This document shows, in pieces, positions 1 through 9,627 of a stretch of DNA of 64,000 nucleotides. Positions within the stretch are counted from its first letter, which is position 1. Every line of letters starts with the position of its first letter. Made by a program: the position numbers and the translations under genes. This DNA comes from Microbacterium memoriense. Lineage in GTDB: Bacteria > Actinomycetota > Actinomycetes > Actinomycetales > Microbacteriaceae. The stretch is taken from NCBI RefSeq assembly GCF_025398275.1, contig NZ_JAODOR010000008.1, forward strand, positions 1 through 64,000, read 5' to 3'. A model generated the notes under the pieces. It had not been told where the DNA came from and did not search any database. It worked only from the letters and a program-made list of their open reading frames with translations.

Positions 1-270
1 TGCCGGAGCAGGCGCCGGACGCGCCGGGCCCGGGCGCGGACCCGAGGACGGGCGTGCCGCAGCGGCGGGCTTGGCGGGCGCCGACTCAGCGGGCTTGGCG
101 GCGCCGTCTGCCTCGAGGGCAGCGCGGAGCTTGCGAGCCACGGGGGGCTCGATGGTGGATGAGGGGCTCTTGACGAATTCGCCGAGCTCCTTCAGCTTTG
201 CAAGCGCGACCTTGCTGTCGACACCGAGTTCGGAAGCGATCTCGTGCACGCGCGGTTTGGCGTTAGCCAC
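1..270 (-). CDS. infB: Translation initiation factor IF-2, N-terminal part (cut by window edge)
   Basis: Only the first 90 codons are in the window; the GTPase core lies beyond position 1. The N-terminus begins [19 protein letters not shown], the conserved IF-2 N-terminal helical domain, then becomes an Ala/Pro/Lys-rich linker, as is usual in actinobacterial IF-2. IF-2 delivers initiator tRNA to the 30S subunit in the cytoplasm. A GTG start at 270 is chosen because an AGGAG ribosome site lies a few bases upstream and no ATG fits. It follows rnpM and nusA in the common nusA-rnpM-infB order. The family call rests on the N-domain and gene order. Confidence 0.93.
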   Translation of the reverse strand, partial: MANAKPRVHEIASELGVDSKVALAKLKELGEFVKSPSSTIEPPVARKLRAALEADGAAKPAESAPAKPAAAARPSSGPRPGPARPAPAPA

Positions 271-362
271 AATTCTCCTGTCTGAGGTCTCCCCCGGACA
301 GGGCAGACCGTTATTGGCGGACGGGTCTCATTTCGAGCCGTTCACTGTGAGTCCATAGCCGT

Positions 363-614
363 TCAGCCGTTTCGCTGGTGGGTGGTGGGAAAGGTCTGCG
401 TGTCCAGCGGACCGGACACACGCAATGCACGTTCGAAAGCGCGACGCCGGATGGCGGTGTTCACGCAGTCATCCGTGGCATGCACCCACGCGCCTCGCCC
501 GGGAAGGACGGCCTTCTCGTCACTGACGAGGACACCGGCCTGCTCCACAACCCGAAGAAGTGTGGAGCGGGGAGCGCGCGCGCGGCATCCCACGCACGTT
601 CGAACAGGTTCCAT
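363..614 (-). CDS. rnpM: YlxR/RnpM family RNA-binding protein (DUF448)
   Basis: An 83-residue basic protein starting MEPVRTCVGCR, with the RTCVGCR signature of the YlxR (DUF448) family and a GRGAWVH segment that contributes to the RNA-binding fold. The Bacillus homologue has been described as a modulator of RNase P; that role is carried over by family only. It starts about 9 bases after nusA ends and precedes infB, the standard position for this gene. Length is normal for the family. Confidence 0.9.
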   Translation of the reverse strand: MEPVRTCVGCRARAPRSTLLRVVEQAGVLVSDEKAVLPGRGAWVHATDDCVNTAIRRRAFERALRVSGPLDTQTFPTTHQRNG

Positions 615-623
615 CCTACCCCG

Positions 624-1613
624 TCACGCGTCTTCCAAGATGCTGTCGGGCTGGATGTCGATCTTGGCGCCCGTGAGCTTGGCCGCGAGGCGGGCGTTCT
701 GACCCTCTTTGCCGATCGCGAGGGACAGCTGGTAGTCGGGCACGAGCGCGCGGACGGCCTTGATCGTCGCGTCGAGCACGAAGCTCGAGGTCACCTTGGC
801 GGGCGACAGGGCGTTCGCGACGAACTTCGCCAGCTCCGGGTCGTAGTCGACGATGTCGATCTTCTCGCCACCGAGTTCTTCCGTGACGGCGCGGACGCGG
901 CGTCCGAGTTCGCCGATGCACGCACCCTTCGCGTTGATGGCGGGATCGTTCGCCTTCACGGCGATCTTGGTGCGGTGCCCCGCCTCGCGTGCGAGCGAGA
1001 CGATCTCGACGAGACCCGATGCGATCTCGGGAACTTCGAGCGCGAAGAGCTTGCGGACGAGCCCCGGGTGCGTGCGCGACACGGTGATCTGCGGGCCCTT
1101 CGTGCCCTTCGAGACGCCCGTGACGTAGACACGCAGACGCGCACCGTGGGGATACTCCTCGCCGGCGACCTGCTCTTCGGGCGGGAGGATGGCCTCGATC
1201 GTGCCGAGGTCGACGTGGACCATGCGGGGGTTCGGACCCTGCTGGATCACGCCGGCGACGATGTCGCCTTCCTTGCCCTTGAATTCGCCGAGAATCGCGT
1301 CGTCGGCGATGTCGCGCAAGCGCTGGCTGATGACCTGCTTCGCTGCGAAAGCAGCGATGCGGCCGAAATCGTCGGGCGTGGATTCTTCTTCGCCGACGAC
1401 GATGTCGTCCTCGTCGAGAAGAGGCATGAAGATGGCGACGTGACCGGTTTTGCGGTCCAGCACCGCGCGGGCACCGGCCGGAAGGTCGTCGTCCGGGGAG
1501 GTGTGCTTCGCGTAGGCCGTCAGAATGGCCTGCTCGATGATGTGGACCAGTTCTTCGAAGGGAATCTCCTTCTCGCGCTCCACCGTGCGCAGCAGTCCCA
1601 GATCGATATCCAC
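624..1613 (-). CDS. nusA: Transcription termination/antitermination protein NusA
   Basis: Encodes about 329 residues: an N-terminal RNA-polymerase-binding domain (about 1-120), an S1 domain (about 120-200, GARLRVYVTGVSKGTKGPQ) and two KH domains (GACIGELGRRVRAV and LAIGKEGQNARLAAKLTG). It lacks the extra C-terminal acidic repeats of the E. coli protein, as usual outside Proteobacteria. NusA binds RNA polymerase and nascent RNA and tunes pausing and termination. The GTG at 1613 is chosen over upstream in-frame starts because GGGAGG lies five bases ahead (1619-1624). rimP, often upstream of nusA, is not here: the next gene is divergent. Confidence 0.95.
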   Translation of the reverse strand: MDIDLGLLRTVEREKEIPFEELVHIIEQAILTAYAKHTSPDDDLPAGARAVLDRKTGHVAIFMPLLDEDDIVVGEEESTPDDFGRIAAFAAKQVISQRLRDIADDAILGEFKGKEGDIVAGVIQQGPNPRMVHVDLGTIEAILPPEEQVAGEEYPHGARLRVYVTGVSKGTKGPQITVSRTHPGLVRKLFALEVPEIASGLVEIVSLAREAGHRTKIAVKANDPAINAKGACIGELGRRVRAVTEELGGEKIDIVDYDPELAKFVANALSPAKVTSSFVLDATIKAVRALVPDYQLSLAIGKEGQNARLAAKLTGAKIDIQPDSILEDA

Positions 1614-1736
1614 ATTGGCCTCCCTATTCAGCTCTCGACGTCGGGTCACCCCGGCGCCATCCCATCAACGTTACCCGATCGCCGCTCCATCGGGCGGGGG
1701 ATGCCGGAGGACTCCGACCCGGGCCATACTGGGCGA

Positions 1737-2378
1737 ATGAGTTTGCGTAGCGCGAGTCGCGTCGCCCGTGAGAGCGGCCCCGCACCGATGTCCCCCGCCG
1801 ATCCCGGCCTGATCGGGCTTCTCGGTTTCGTGATCGCCACTCTCACGGCCCAGCTTGCCCACCTCGGCGTGCAGAACGAGAGCGCCGTGTTCTGGGTCGG
1901 TGCGGTCTTCGGCGGAGTCGTTCAGGTGACGGCCGGGATGCTGTCGTACTTCATCGGCGACGACTTCCACTTCATGGTCTACAACGCGTTCGGCTGGTAC
2001 TGGATCTGTATGCCGGGCTTCCTCCTCGGGGGCGAACTCGGGTTCTTCGAGGTCTCCGGGCCCGCTCGCCCACTGTTCGCGATGGTGTTCGCGATCCTGG
2101 CGTTCGGATTCATGTTCGCGGGGGCCTTGCACAACACGGTCCTTCCGCTCACGTTGCTGTGCGTCTCGATCGGACTCGGCCTCGAATCGATCGGGTACTT
2201 CGCCTCCTCGGATGCCCTGGGCGTCATCGGCGCATGGTTCTTGCTCGCGGCCTCCGCGTTGGCGGCGTACATGCTTGTCGAGAAGTTCTACTGGCGCACG
2301 ATGCAACGCCGGATCGTCCCCCTCGGACCGCCGTGGTTGACGGCCGCAACCCGTGATCCGGTCGACCCGGAATCGTGA
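1737..2378 (+). CDS. Acetate uptake transporter family protein (GPR1/FUN34/YaaH, SatP-like)
   Basis: A 213-residue protein with six predicted membrane spans. It begins its core with SPADPGLIGLLGF, matching the NPAPLGL-type signature of the GPR1/FUN34/YaaH family, and has the family's Asn/Gly-rich helices (FGGVVQVTAGM, YNAFGWYWICMPGF). Members carry acetate or succinate across the inner membrane. The ATG at 1737 gives the full family length. The first residues run antisense to nothing known. It is divergent from nusA and followed one base later by a DUF1206 gene. Substrate is inferred from family only. Confidence 0.82.
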   Translation: MSLRSASRVARESGPAPMSPADPGLIGLLGFVIATLTAQLAHLGVQNESAVFWVGAVFGGVVQVTAGMLSYFIGDDFHFMVYNAFGWYWICMPGFLLGGELGFFEVSGPARPLFAMVFAILAFGFMFAGALHNTVLPLTLLCVSIGLGLESIGYFASSDALGVIGAWFLLAASALAAYMLVEKFYWRTMQRRIVPLGPPWLTAATRDPVDPES

Positions 2379-2379
2379 C

Positions 2380-3186
2380 GTGAGCGAACACCCGGTCAAG
2401 GCCGCGGTACGCGACGCCGAAAGCAGCACCCCGCTGCGAGCGCTGGCTCGTGGCGGGTATGCGGCCAACGGGGTGGTGCATGCGCTCATCGGGGTGATCG
2501 TGCTCACGATCGCATCCGGGGCGCGCGGCGAGAGCGACCAGGCCGGCGCCTTCTTGGCGATCGCGGCCGCCCCGCTCGGCTTCGCCGCGCTGTGGATCCT
2601 TGCCGCGTTGCTGTGGGCACTCGGAATCTGGCACGTCCTGGAGGGCATCGTCGCCAGCCACGCCTCGGACGTGAAGAAGTGGGGCGTGCGCGTATCGGAG
2701 TGGGGTCAGGCGGTGGTGTTCGTTGCGCTCGGGACGATTGCCGCCTCCGTTGCCCTCGGCGCGAAACCCAGCGGCGACAGTGCCGCCAAAGCGGCGAGTC
2801 GCGGGGTGCTGAATCTCCCGGGCGGGTCGTGGCTGCTCGCACTCATCGGTGTCGGGATCGGAATCGGCGGGATCTCGTTCGTCGTGATGGGAGTGCGTCG
2901 GAGCTTCGAGAAGAAGATCTCCCTCCCGTCGGGGCCGACGGGCGCGGTCGTCGCAACCCTGGGTGTCGTGGGTTTCGTCGCGAAGGGCGTCGCGCTCACG
3001 ATCGTCGGCGTGCTGCTGGTGGTCGCCGCTGTGAAAGTCGACGCCGAATCGGCCGGCGGCCTCGACGGGGCGATCCAAGCCCTGTTGGACGTCTTCCTCG
3101 GGCCGCTTCTGGTCGGCCTCGTCGGCGCGGGGTTCATCGCGTACGGCGTCTTCTGCTTTTTCCGCGCACGCTACGCGCGCCTCTGA
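2380..3186 (+). CDS. DUF1206 domain-containing membrane protein
   Basis: About 268 residues with six membrane spans in three hairpins, each containing a DUF1206-type unit (ALARGGYAANGVVHALIGV, WGQAVVFVALGTIAAS, VGFVAKGVALTIVGVLLV). The molecular function of DUF1206 is unknown. GTG at 2380 is chosen because it starts one base after the preceding stop and yields VSEHPVKAAV; another in-frame GTG at 2353 would overlap the upstream gene. No strong ribosome site is visible, which fits translational coupling to the transporter gene. Confidence 0.8.
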   Translation: MSEHPVKAAVRDAESSTPLRALARGGYAANGVVHALIGVIVLTIASGARGESDQAGAFLAIAAAPLGFAALWILAALLWALGIWHVLEGIVASHASDVKKWGVRVSEWGQAVVFVALGTIAASVALGAKPSGDSAAKAASRGVLNLPGGSWLLALIGVGIGIGGISFVVMGVRRSFEKKISLPSGPTGAVVATLGVVGFVAKGVALTIVGVLLVVAAVKVDAESAGGLDGAIQALLDVFLGPLLVGLVGAGFIAYGVFCFFRARYARL

Positions 3187-3188
3187 GC

Positions 3189-4253
3189 TCAGGTTGCCGG
3201 ATGGGGCGGAGCCGCTGGTTCCGGAGCGCTCCCGAGCGCGCTGACCGCTCGGATGAGGTGGAAGAGGGATCCGACCTGAACCTGCTCGTAGCGCATGACC
3301 AGGCGCGGCAGATGGATGCGGTCGTCATCGTCGCGCTCGACGCGCAACGGTCCACGGTGTTCGATCTCTCCGCTGGAAAGGAGATGACCGAACCGCGCGT
3401 TCAGAGCGGCGACCTCCTCCGCCGTCGGCTCTGCCCGCAGGCGCAGCACGAGCCGACCACCGACCCAGCGGAGCGAGTCGTAGTTGCGCCAGAACCCGGT
3501 GATCTCCGCCGCCGCCGCGTCGACCGAGTCGGTGATGAGGACCCGGTCGAGGTCATCGGGTGAGATCACGCCGGCGGGGATCAACTGCTCATCGACGTAT
3601 CGCTTGAACCCCATCCAGAAGTCACCGCCGGGCGCATCGAGCAGCACGATCGGTGTCGGCTCGGCTTTTCCGGTCTGTTGCAGGGTGAGCAACTCGAACA
3701 TCTCGTCGAGAGTGCCGAATCCGCCCGGCACGCAGATGAATCCGCTGGATTCCTTCACCAGCATGAGCTTGCGGGTGAAGAAGTACTTCATCGCGACGTT
3801 GTTCGCGGTCGAGGCGATCACGGCGTTCGGCTTCTCCTCGAACGGCAGCCGGATCGACACGCCCAGCGACCGGTGGGGACCGGCGCCCTCCGCGGCCGCC
3901 TGCATGATCCCGGGACCCGCTCCGGTGACGACCATCCACCCGCGCTCGGCGAGCACCGCGGCAACCGCCGACGCCTGCCGGTACAGCGCGTCATCAGGCC
4001 GGGTGCGGGCGGAGCCGAACACCGTGACCTTCGGGATGCCCCGATACGGCGCGAAGAGGCGGAAAGCGGCGCGCATCTCCGTCAACGCCGCCGACGTGAT
4101 CTTCAGATCGAGGCGATCGGTGCCGTCGAGGCCCAGTCCGACGCCGGTCGCAAGGATGCGGGCGACCAAGTCGGGATCATGGGTCACCCCGGCATCCGTC
4201 AACAGGGCACGGATGTCATCGGTGGCTTCGGGCGGGATGGAGCTCTCCGTCAT
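3189..4253 (-). CDS. LOG family protein (TIGR00730-like Rossmann fold)
   Basis: 354 residues. The Rossmann-like core (about residues 75-260) contains VTVFGSARTR, a TGAGPGIMQAAAEGA loop and PGGFGTLDEMFELLTL near residue 175, which is the PGGxGTxxE signature of LOG/lysine-decarboxylase-like proteins. LOG enzymes release cytokinin bases from nucleotides by phosphoribohydrolase action; for this longer subgroup, which has about 90 extra C-terminal residues, the substrate is not established. ATG at 4253 follows a short intergenic gap. The gene ends two bases from the convergent DUF1206 gene. Confidence 0.82.
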   Translation of the reverse strand: MTESSIPPEATDDIRALLTDAGVTHDPDLVARILATGVGLGLDGTDRLDLKITSAALTEMRAAFRLFAPYRGIPKVTVFGSARTRPDDALYRQASAVAAVLAERGWMVVTGAGPGIMQAAAEGAGPHRSLGVSIRLPFEEKPNAVIASTANNVAMKYFFTRKLMLVKESSGFICVPGGFGTLDEMFELLTLQQTGKAEPTPIVLLDAPGGDFWMGFKRYVDEQLIPAGVISPDDLDRVLITDSVDAAAAEITGFWRNYDSLRWVGGRLVLRLRAEPTAEEVAALNARFGHLLSSGEIEHRGPLRVERDDDDRIHLPRLVMRYEQVQVGSLFHLIRAVSALGSAPEPAAPPHPAT

Positions 4254-4355
4254 GCACCCAGCCTGGCACGTCGGACGAGCACCCGGTGTCCGCTGAGTGA
4301 ACGGAGCGTTGTCAATCCCCTGCCCCGTTTCCGGAGTCAGTGACACCGTGAAACC

Positions 4356-4859
4356 ATGACTGAGATCACTGGAACGGAAGCCCTCGCGCGCGTCAAGGAA
4401 CTCGTCGAGGACATCGACTTCACGATGCTGACGACGGTCGACGACGACGGGCACCTCGTGAGCAGGCCCATGTCGACGCGCCAGATGGATGACGCGGGAG
4501 ACATCTGGTTCTTCACCTCCGAAGACACGGAAAAGGTCGACGAGGCACGCGCCCATCGCGACGTCGGCCTCTCGTACTGCGACGCGAAGGGGATGCGGTA
4601 CGTCTCGGTGGCAGGTGTGGCCAGCGTCGTGCACGACGCCGCGAAGATGGACGAGCTGTACACCGCTTCGCTCGACATCTGGTTCGAAGACGGACTCGAC
4701 ACCCCGGGGATCGTGCTGCTGAAGGTGACCCCGACCGTGACGGAGTTCTGGGAGCCGGCGAAGGGCAAGATCGCGATGGCGGCCGGGATGCTGCGCTCGC
4801 TCGTCACGAAAGACACGCCTGACGACGACATCGTGAACCACGGCAAGATCCAGTGCTGA
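4356..4859 (+). CDS. Pyridoxamine 5'-phosphate oxidase family protein (general stress protein 26-like)
   Basis: 167 residues forming one split-barrel flavin-binding domain. The N-terminus has DFTMLTTVDDDGHLVSRPM, followed by DIWFFTSEDTEK and a C-terminal TEFWEPAKGKIAMA segment, the layout of Bacillus general stress protein 26-type PPOX proteins. These bind FMN or FAD; catalytic roles are mostly unproven. The start is the ATG at 4356. I see no good ribosome site upstream, so leaderless translation is possible. It stands alone, ahead of a broken glycosyltransferase gene. Confidence 0.85.
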   Translation: MTEITGTEALARVKELVEDIDFTMLTTVDDDGHLVSRPMSTRQMDDAGDIWFFTSEDTEKVDEARAHRDVGLSYCDAKGMRYVSVAGVASVVHDAAKMDELYTASLDIWFEDGLDTPGIVLLKVTPTVTEFWEPAKGKIAMAAGMLRSLVTKDTPDDDIVNHGKIQC

Positions 4860-4914
4860 TAGCCGCACAGCGGGGCCCCGTGACAAGACCGACGCACCGC
4901 GCCACACTGAGGCC

Positions 4915-5713
4915 ATGGCGCGGTTCTTCCTGACGGCGATGCCCTTCTCGGGCCACGTCGCACCCCTCGCGGCGGTGGCGGCGGCCCTCGTCGCGCGCGG
5001 GCACGAGGTGCGCGCGTGAGGCGGTCGGTCTGGCGAAAGCCCCCGTCGGGTTCGACCGTCAGGTGTGGTCCCCGGGGCTGATTCTCGCTTCCGGCGTGCC
5101 CGCGCTCGATTTCGACCTACCGGATCGGCCCGCCCGGCTGCACTGGGTCGGACGACTCGCCGTACCCGAGCCCGTTCCGCGCCCGTCCTGGTGGGGCGAC
5201 CTCGAGGGGCGACGGGTGATCGCCGTCACGCAGGGCACGCAGAATGTCGATCCGACGGACCTGCTGCATCCGACGTGGGAGACGCTCGCCGACGTTGACG
5301 CGCTCGTCGTCGCGTCAACCGGTGTGCGCGGGGAGGATTCTCTCCCGTTCCCCGTGCCCGCGAACGCTCGGACCTCCGCGATGCTGCCGTTCGACGACCT
5401 GCTTCCCCGGGCGGACCTGCTCGTGACCAACGGTGGATGGGGTGGCGTGCTGACAGCGCTCTCCCACGGCGTGCCGCTCGTCGTCGGGGGTGGCGACCTC
5501 GACAAACCCGAAGTCGCCGGACGGGTGGATGCCGCCGGAGCCGGAATCAATCTCCGCACCGGGCGGCCCGAACCTCACGACATCCGCGCGGCGGTCGACC
5601 GCGTGCGCACAGACGCTCGCTACCGGGAACGTGCGCGGGAAATCTCGGAACAACTCACCGCGGCCGGCGGTGCTGTGCAAGCAGCGGAGGTGCTCGAGAC
5701 CTTCACGAGATGA
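4915..5713 (+). pseudogene. MGT-type glycosyltransferase, internally deleted and frameshifted
   Basis: The first 34 codons read MARFFLTAMPFSGHVAPLAA..., the start of the N-terminal Rossmann domain of a macrolide-type (GT1) glycosyltransferase, and end at TGA 5017-5019. From about 5018 a second frame carries the rest: VGFDRQVWSPGLILASG, the donor-side domain with LLVTNGGWGGVLTALSHGVPLVV, and a normal C-terminus at 5713. GT1 enzymes are about 400 residues; here about 34 plus 232 remain, so roughly 140-170 residues of the acceptor domain are missing and the frame changes at the joint. I infer a deletion that left a non-functional gene. A short C-terminal domain could still be expressed from GTG 5063. 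Confidence 0.8.
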
Positions 5714-5738
5714 CGTGCAAGGGCGCAGCAGTGGCTCA

Positions 5739-6191
5739 TCAGAGCCGGCCCTCGCGCTCTGTGTCACCGGCCGACGTCGTACGGGTCGCGGCCGACGCCG
5801 TGCGGTCCCGAGCCACTGCGTCGCCGATGACCTGACCGCCGCTCGTAAGGAGCGCCCGACGCCACGGCAGGACGCCCTCGATCTCGATCTGGATCGACAT
5901 CGACAGCACCGTCCGAATGAGGACGATGAGTCCGAGGATGACGGCATCCTCCAGCGACGGCTTCGAGGTGATCGTGCGGATCAGGTCGGCTGCGACGAGC
6001 ACCTCCAAGCCCAGCAGGATCGCGGCGCCGAGCGTCGTGCGCAGGATCTGGAACGCGGCCTGCCCGCCGTCGCCGCGACGGAGCGCGCGGACGCCGAGGA
6101 CCACGGCGACCACGAACCCGCTGGACATCGCGAGCGCGCCGATCATCTCGAAGACGAGGGCGACGGTCGCGAAGGCGGGCTCGATATCCAT
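5739..6191 (-). CDS. DUF1622 family membrane protein
   Basis: 150 residues with three predicted membrane helices. The core carries LGLEVLVAADLIRTI, LGLIVLIRTVLSMSIQIEIEG and PWRR, the DUF1622 pattern. Function is unknown. ATG at 6191 has AGAAG a few bases upstream. The gene is close behind proS on the same strand (10 bases), so it is probably read through from it. The C-terminal 30 residues are polar and unconserved. Confidence 0.83.
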   Translation of the reverse strand: MDIEPAFATVALVFEMIGALAMSSGFVVAVVLGVRALRRGDGGQAAFQILRTTLGAAILLGLEVLVAADLIRTITSKPSLEDAVILGLIVLIRTVLSMSIQIEIEGVLPWRRALLTSGGQVIGDAVARDRTASAATRTTSAGDTEREGRL

Positions 6192-6201
6192 GTCTGTTCT
6201 T

Positions 6202-7962
6202 CTAGCGGGATGCCGTGAGCCGCGCGAGAGCGTCGGCGACCGACACGACATCGCGGTCGCCGGTACGGCGATCCCACAGCTCGACCTCACCGTCGGCGGC
6301 ACCGCGGCCGACGATGACGATCAGCGGCACTCCGACCAGTTCGGCGTCGCCGAACTTGACCCCGGGCGAGACCTTCGGGCGGTCGTCGTAGAGCACGTCC
6401 AGCCCCGCGGACTCGAGCTGCGCCGACACCTGTTCGGCCAACGCGAACGCCGCGGCGTCTCGACCCGTCGCCACCACGTGAACATCGAACGGCGCGATCG
6501 ACGCCGGCCAGACGAGACCCTTCGCGTCATTGTTGAGCTCGGCGAGGATCGCGAGGATGCGCGTGACCCCGATGCCGTACGAACCCATCGTCACGGTGAC
6601 GAGCTTGCCGTTCTCATCGAGCACCTTGAGCCCCAGCGTCTCGGCGAAGAAGCGCCCGAGTGCGAACACATGGCCGATCTCCATACCGCGCGCGATCTCG
6701 ACGGGACCCGAACCGTCCGGCGCGGGGTCACCGGCGCGGACGTTGGCGACCTCGACGAATCCGTCGCCGTCGAAGTCACGACCCGCGACGAGCGAGTGCA
6801 CGTGCTTCTGATCGATGTTGGCACCCGTGATCCACGCCGTACCCTCCACGACCCGCGGGTCCAGGAGATAGCGGATGCCGGTGGCCGACTCCTCTCCGAG
6901 GATCGCACCCTCCGGTGACCAGGGACCGATGTAGCCCTTGACGAGCAGCGGGTGCTTCTCGAAGTCCTCGGGCGTCGCGGGCTCGACCGCCGCCGGAGCG
7001 AAGGCGACCTCGGCACGCTTGTCGTCGACCTCACGGTCGCCCGGAAGACCCACGACGACGAGCTCACGCGAACCGTCGAGATGAGTGAGGGCCAGGACCA
7101 CATTCTTCAACGTGTCGGCGGCGGTGTACTCCCCCGCCAGCACCGCGTTGGAGTGCGCGACGAGCGTGTCGATCGTCGGCGTGTTCGGCGAGTCGAAGAT
7201 CACCGCAGCGGGCAGGCCGTCGAGCGCAATCGGCGCCGGGGCGACCGTCGTGAACGCCTCGACGTTGGCGGCATAGCCGTTCGCCGAACGCACGAATGTG
7301 TCCTCGCCCACGGCGATCGGATGCAGGAACTCCTCGCTGCGCGCTCCGCCCATCAGGCCGTTGTCGGCGGCGACGATGACGTACTCGAGCCCGAGGCGCT
7401 GGAAGATGCGCTCGTAGGCATCGCGCTGCGACTGGTACGACGCATCCTGGCCTGCATCGGTGTAGTCGAAGGAGTACGCATCCTTCATCGTGAACTCGCG
7501 CCCGCGCAGGAGCCCGGCACGGGGACGGGCCTCGTCGCGATACTTGTCCTGGATCTGGTAGATCGTCAGGGGCAGATCCTTGTAGGACGAGTAGAGGTCC
7601 TTCACGAGAAGCGTGAACATCTCCTCGTGCGTCGGTGCGAGCAGATAGTCGGCGCCGCGACGGTCCTGCAGCCGGAAGATCCCATCGCCGTACGACGTCC
7701 ACCGTCCCGACTGCTCGTACGGGTCGCGGGGAAGGAGCGCGGGGAAATGCACCTCGAATGCCCCCGCGGCCGTCATCTCGTCGCGGATGATGCCTTCGAT
7801 CTTCGCCTTGACCTTCAGACCCAGTGGCAGCCAAGTGAAGATGCCGGGTGCAGCGCGGCGGATGTATCCGGCGCGCACGAGCAGCCGATGGCTGGTGACC
7901 TCGGCGTCGGCCGGGTCTTCGCGGAGCGTGCGGAGGAAGAATGTGCTGAGACGGGTGACCAC
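6202..7962 (-). CDS. proS: Proline--tRNA ligase
   Basis: 586 residues, the bacterial ProS form with a YbaK-like editing insertion between motifs 2 and 3 (about residues 230-390). Class II motifs are seen: GAPTHEE-type [12 protein letters not shown], motif 2 with [16 protein letters not shown], and motif 3 [13 protein letters not shown]; the anticodon-binding domain is C-terminal. It charges tRNA-Pro and clears mischarged alanine. GTG at 7962 gives [13 protein letters not shown], the usual actinobacterial N-terminus; a TTG at 7971 is the alternative. In related genomes proS sits near ispG and nusA, as here. Confidence 0.95.
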   Translation of the reverse strand: MVTRLSTFFLRTLREDPADAEVTSHRLLVRAGYIRRAAPGIFTWLPLGLKVKAKIEGIIRDEMTAAGAFEVHFPALLPRDPYEQSGRWTSYGDGIFRLQDRRGADYLLAPTHEEMFTLLVKDLYSSYKDLPLTIYQIQDKYRDEARPRAGLLRGREFTMKDAYSFDYTDAGQDASYQSQRDAYERIFQRLGLEYVIVAADNGLMGGARSEEFLHPIAVGEDTFVRSANGYAANVEAFTTVAPAPIALDGLPAAVIFDSPNTPTIDTLVAHSNAVLAGEYTAADTLKNVVLALTHLDGSRELVVVGLPGDREVDDKRAEVAFAPAAVEPATPEDFEKHPLLVKGYIGPWSPEGAILGEESATGIRYLLDPRVVEGTAWITGANIDQKHVHSLVAGRDFDGDGFVEVANVRAGDPAPDGSGPVEIARGMEIGHVFALGRFFAETLGLKVLDENGKLVTVTMGSYGIGVTRILAILAELNNDAKGLVWPASIAPFDVHVVATGRDAAAFALAEQVSAQLESAGLDVLYDDRPKVSPGVKFGDAELVGVPLIVIVGRGAADGEVELWDRRTGDRDVVSVADALARLTASR

Positions 7963-8023
7963 GAGGACCAAGCTTAGCCAGCCGATCCCTCCCCGTCGGC
8001 GGGGCGCCGCCTACACTGACCCC

Positions 8024-9460
8024 GTGCTCCCTCGCCGCTCACACCTCGTCCCTCCGGGGGCACGCGGAGAACTCGCTGCCGCCCTGCAGGAGCTGCGCGA
8101 CGAGCTCACCCTGCCCGCGGTCTTTCCGCCTGACGTCCAGGCCGCGGCCGAACGAGCGGCGAGCGCCGTATCGACCGATCCGGCCGCGGCCGGACTCGCC
8201 GATCTACGCGAGATCGAGTTCCTCACGATCGACCCGGTAGGGTCCACCGACCTCGACCAGGCCCTGCACCTGGAGCGGACGGCATCCGGTGCCGTCCTTC
8301 ACTACGCGATCGCCGACGTCCCGGCGTACGTGGCGCCCGACGGTCCCGTCGATGCCGAGGCGCGCCGCCGCGGCCAGACACTGTACGCACCCGACGGGCG
8401 GATCCCCCTGCATCCGCCCGTCTTGAGCGAGGATGCCGCATCGCTGCTGCCCGGCTGCGACCGTCGCGCCTACGTCTGGCGGTTCGAGCTCGACGAGGGG
8501 GCACGTCCGCGGGCGACGATCCTGGTGCGCGGCATCGTGCGCTCGCGCGCGCAGTGGAGCTACGAGGACGCACAGCAAGCGATCGAGGCCGGCGCGGCGC
8601 CCGCGTCCCTCGCGGCCCTGGCGTGGTTCGGGCACCAGCGCGCCGAGCGGGAGCGGGAGCGCGGGGGTGCGAGCCTCAATATGCCCGAAACACGGGTGAC
8701 CGCCGAGGGCGACGGGTACCGGATCGAGCAATCCGACGGCGTGCCCCTCGAAGACTGGAACGCGCATGTGTCTCTGCTGACGGGGATGACCGCCGCCGAG
8801 ATCATGGTGCGTGGAAAGGTCGGCATCCTGCGGACCATGCCGCCGGCTGATCCCGCCGCCGTCGCGGCATTCCGCGCGCAGACCATCGCACTCGGGCGGC
8901 CCTGGGCCGAGGCGGTGCCCTACGGTGACTACCTGCGCAGCCTCGGGCGAGGTCCCCTCGAGCGCGCCGTGCGGGAGTACGCGGCCGGTCTCTTCCGCGG
9001 AGCGGGGTATGTCACTTTCGACGGCGCCGTGCCCGACGAGATCATGCAGGCGGCGATCGGCGCGCCCTACGCCCACACGACGGCGCCGCTGCGCCGACTC
9101 GTCGACCGGTGGTCGCTCGTGATCTGCGAAGCGCTGGCGAACGGACGGGAGGTCCCCGCGTGGGCCCGCGGGAGCCTCGGCGCCCTCCCGGATCTGATGG
9201 CGCGGAGTTCGCAGAAGGCGAGCCAGCTCGCCGCAGGCGCCCTGGACCGCGTCGAAGCGGCTCTGCTGCACGGACGCGAGGGCCAGGAGTTCACCGGGAT
9301 CGTGCTCCGCCAGGCCGGGGACGGCGCGCGCGTGCAGCTGCACGACCCGCCCGTCGTCGCCAAGATCAAAGAGCTCACCGCCGCGCCCGGGACCGCGGTG
9401 CGCCTCCGGCTCACGTCGGCATCGGTGGCCGACGGAGTCGTCACTCTCGTTCCCGCCTGA
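8024..9460 (+). CDS. RNB domain ribonuclease (RNase II/R type)
   Basis: 478 residues. The RNB catalytic domain (about 65-400) shows LTIDPVGSTDLDQALHLE, the DPxxSxDxDD-like metal-binding motif, ADVPAYV, and later PYAHTTAPLRRLVDRW, close to the family YxHxTSPxRRxxD motif. It lacks the N-terminal cold-shock domains and has only a short C-terminal S1-like tail, a compact form common in actinobacteria. Predicted activity is 3'-to-5' hydrolysis of RNA. The GTG at 8024 is favoured as it follows proS divergently by about 60 bases and gives the expected N-terminus. Confidence 0.88.
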   Translation: MLPRRSHLVPPGARGELAAALQELRDELTLPAVFPPDVQAAAERAASAVSTDPAAAGLADLREIEFLTIDPVGSTDLDQALHLERTASGAVLHYAIADVPAYVAPDGPVDAEARRRGQTLYAPDGRIPLHPPVLSEDAASLLPGCDRRAYVWRFELDEGARPRATILVRGIVRSRAQWSYEDAQQAIEAGAAPASLAALAWFGHQRAERERERGGASLNMPETRVTAEGDGYRIEQSDGVPLEDWNAHVSLLTGMTAAEIMVRGKVGILRTMPPADPAAVAAFRAQTIALGRPWAEAVPYGDYLRSLGRGPLERAVREYAAGLFRGAGYVTFDGAVPDEIMQAAIGAPYAHTTAPLRRLVDRWSLVICEALANGREVPAWARGSLGALPDLMARSSQKASQLAAGALDRVEAALLHGREGQEFTGIVLRQAGDGARVQLHDPPVVAKIKELTAAPGTAVRLRLTSASVADGVVTLVPA

Positions 9461-9612
9461 GCGCGGTCCTGGCGTCGTCCTCGTCACCCCACCCGTGCGA
9501 GTTGCAGGCTGAATCGACCTCTTCGGCCGCTCTTGGCCCGGCGCGACACGATCCAGCCTGCTTTCGGCACGCGTCGCACGCTGACCCTCATTCACGGCCT
9601 GGTGGATTATGC

Positions 9613-9627
9613 GATATATTGCATATC
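9613..9627. promoter_or_regulatory. Palindromic operator candidate at the GntR gene start
   Basis: GATAT-attgc-ATATC is a perfect 5-bp inverted repeat immediately before the ATG at 9628, inside an AT-rich patch (9606-9627) in otherwise GC-rich DNA. FCD-type GntR regulators bind short AT-rich palindromes of this kind. It covers the place of the ribosome site, so the transcript is probably leaderless and the site would block the promoter. Autoregulation of the GntR-acdS operon is an inference. Confidence 0.6.
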
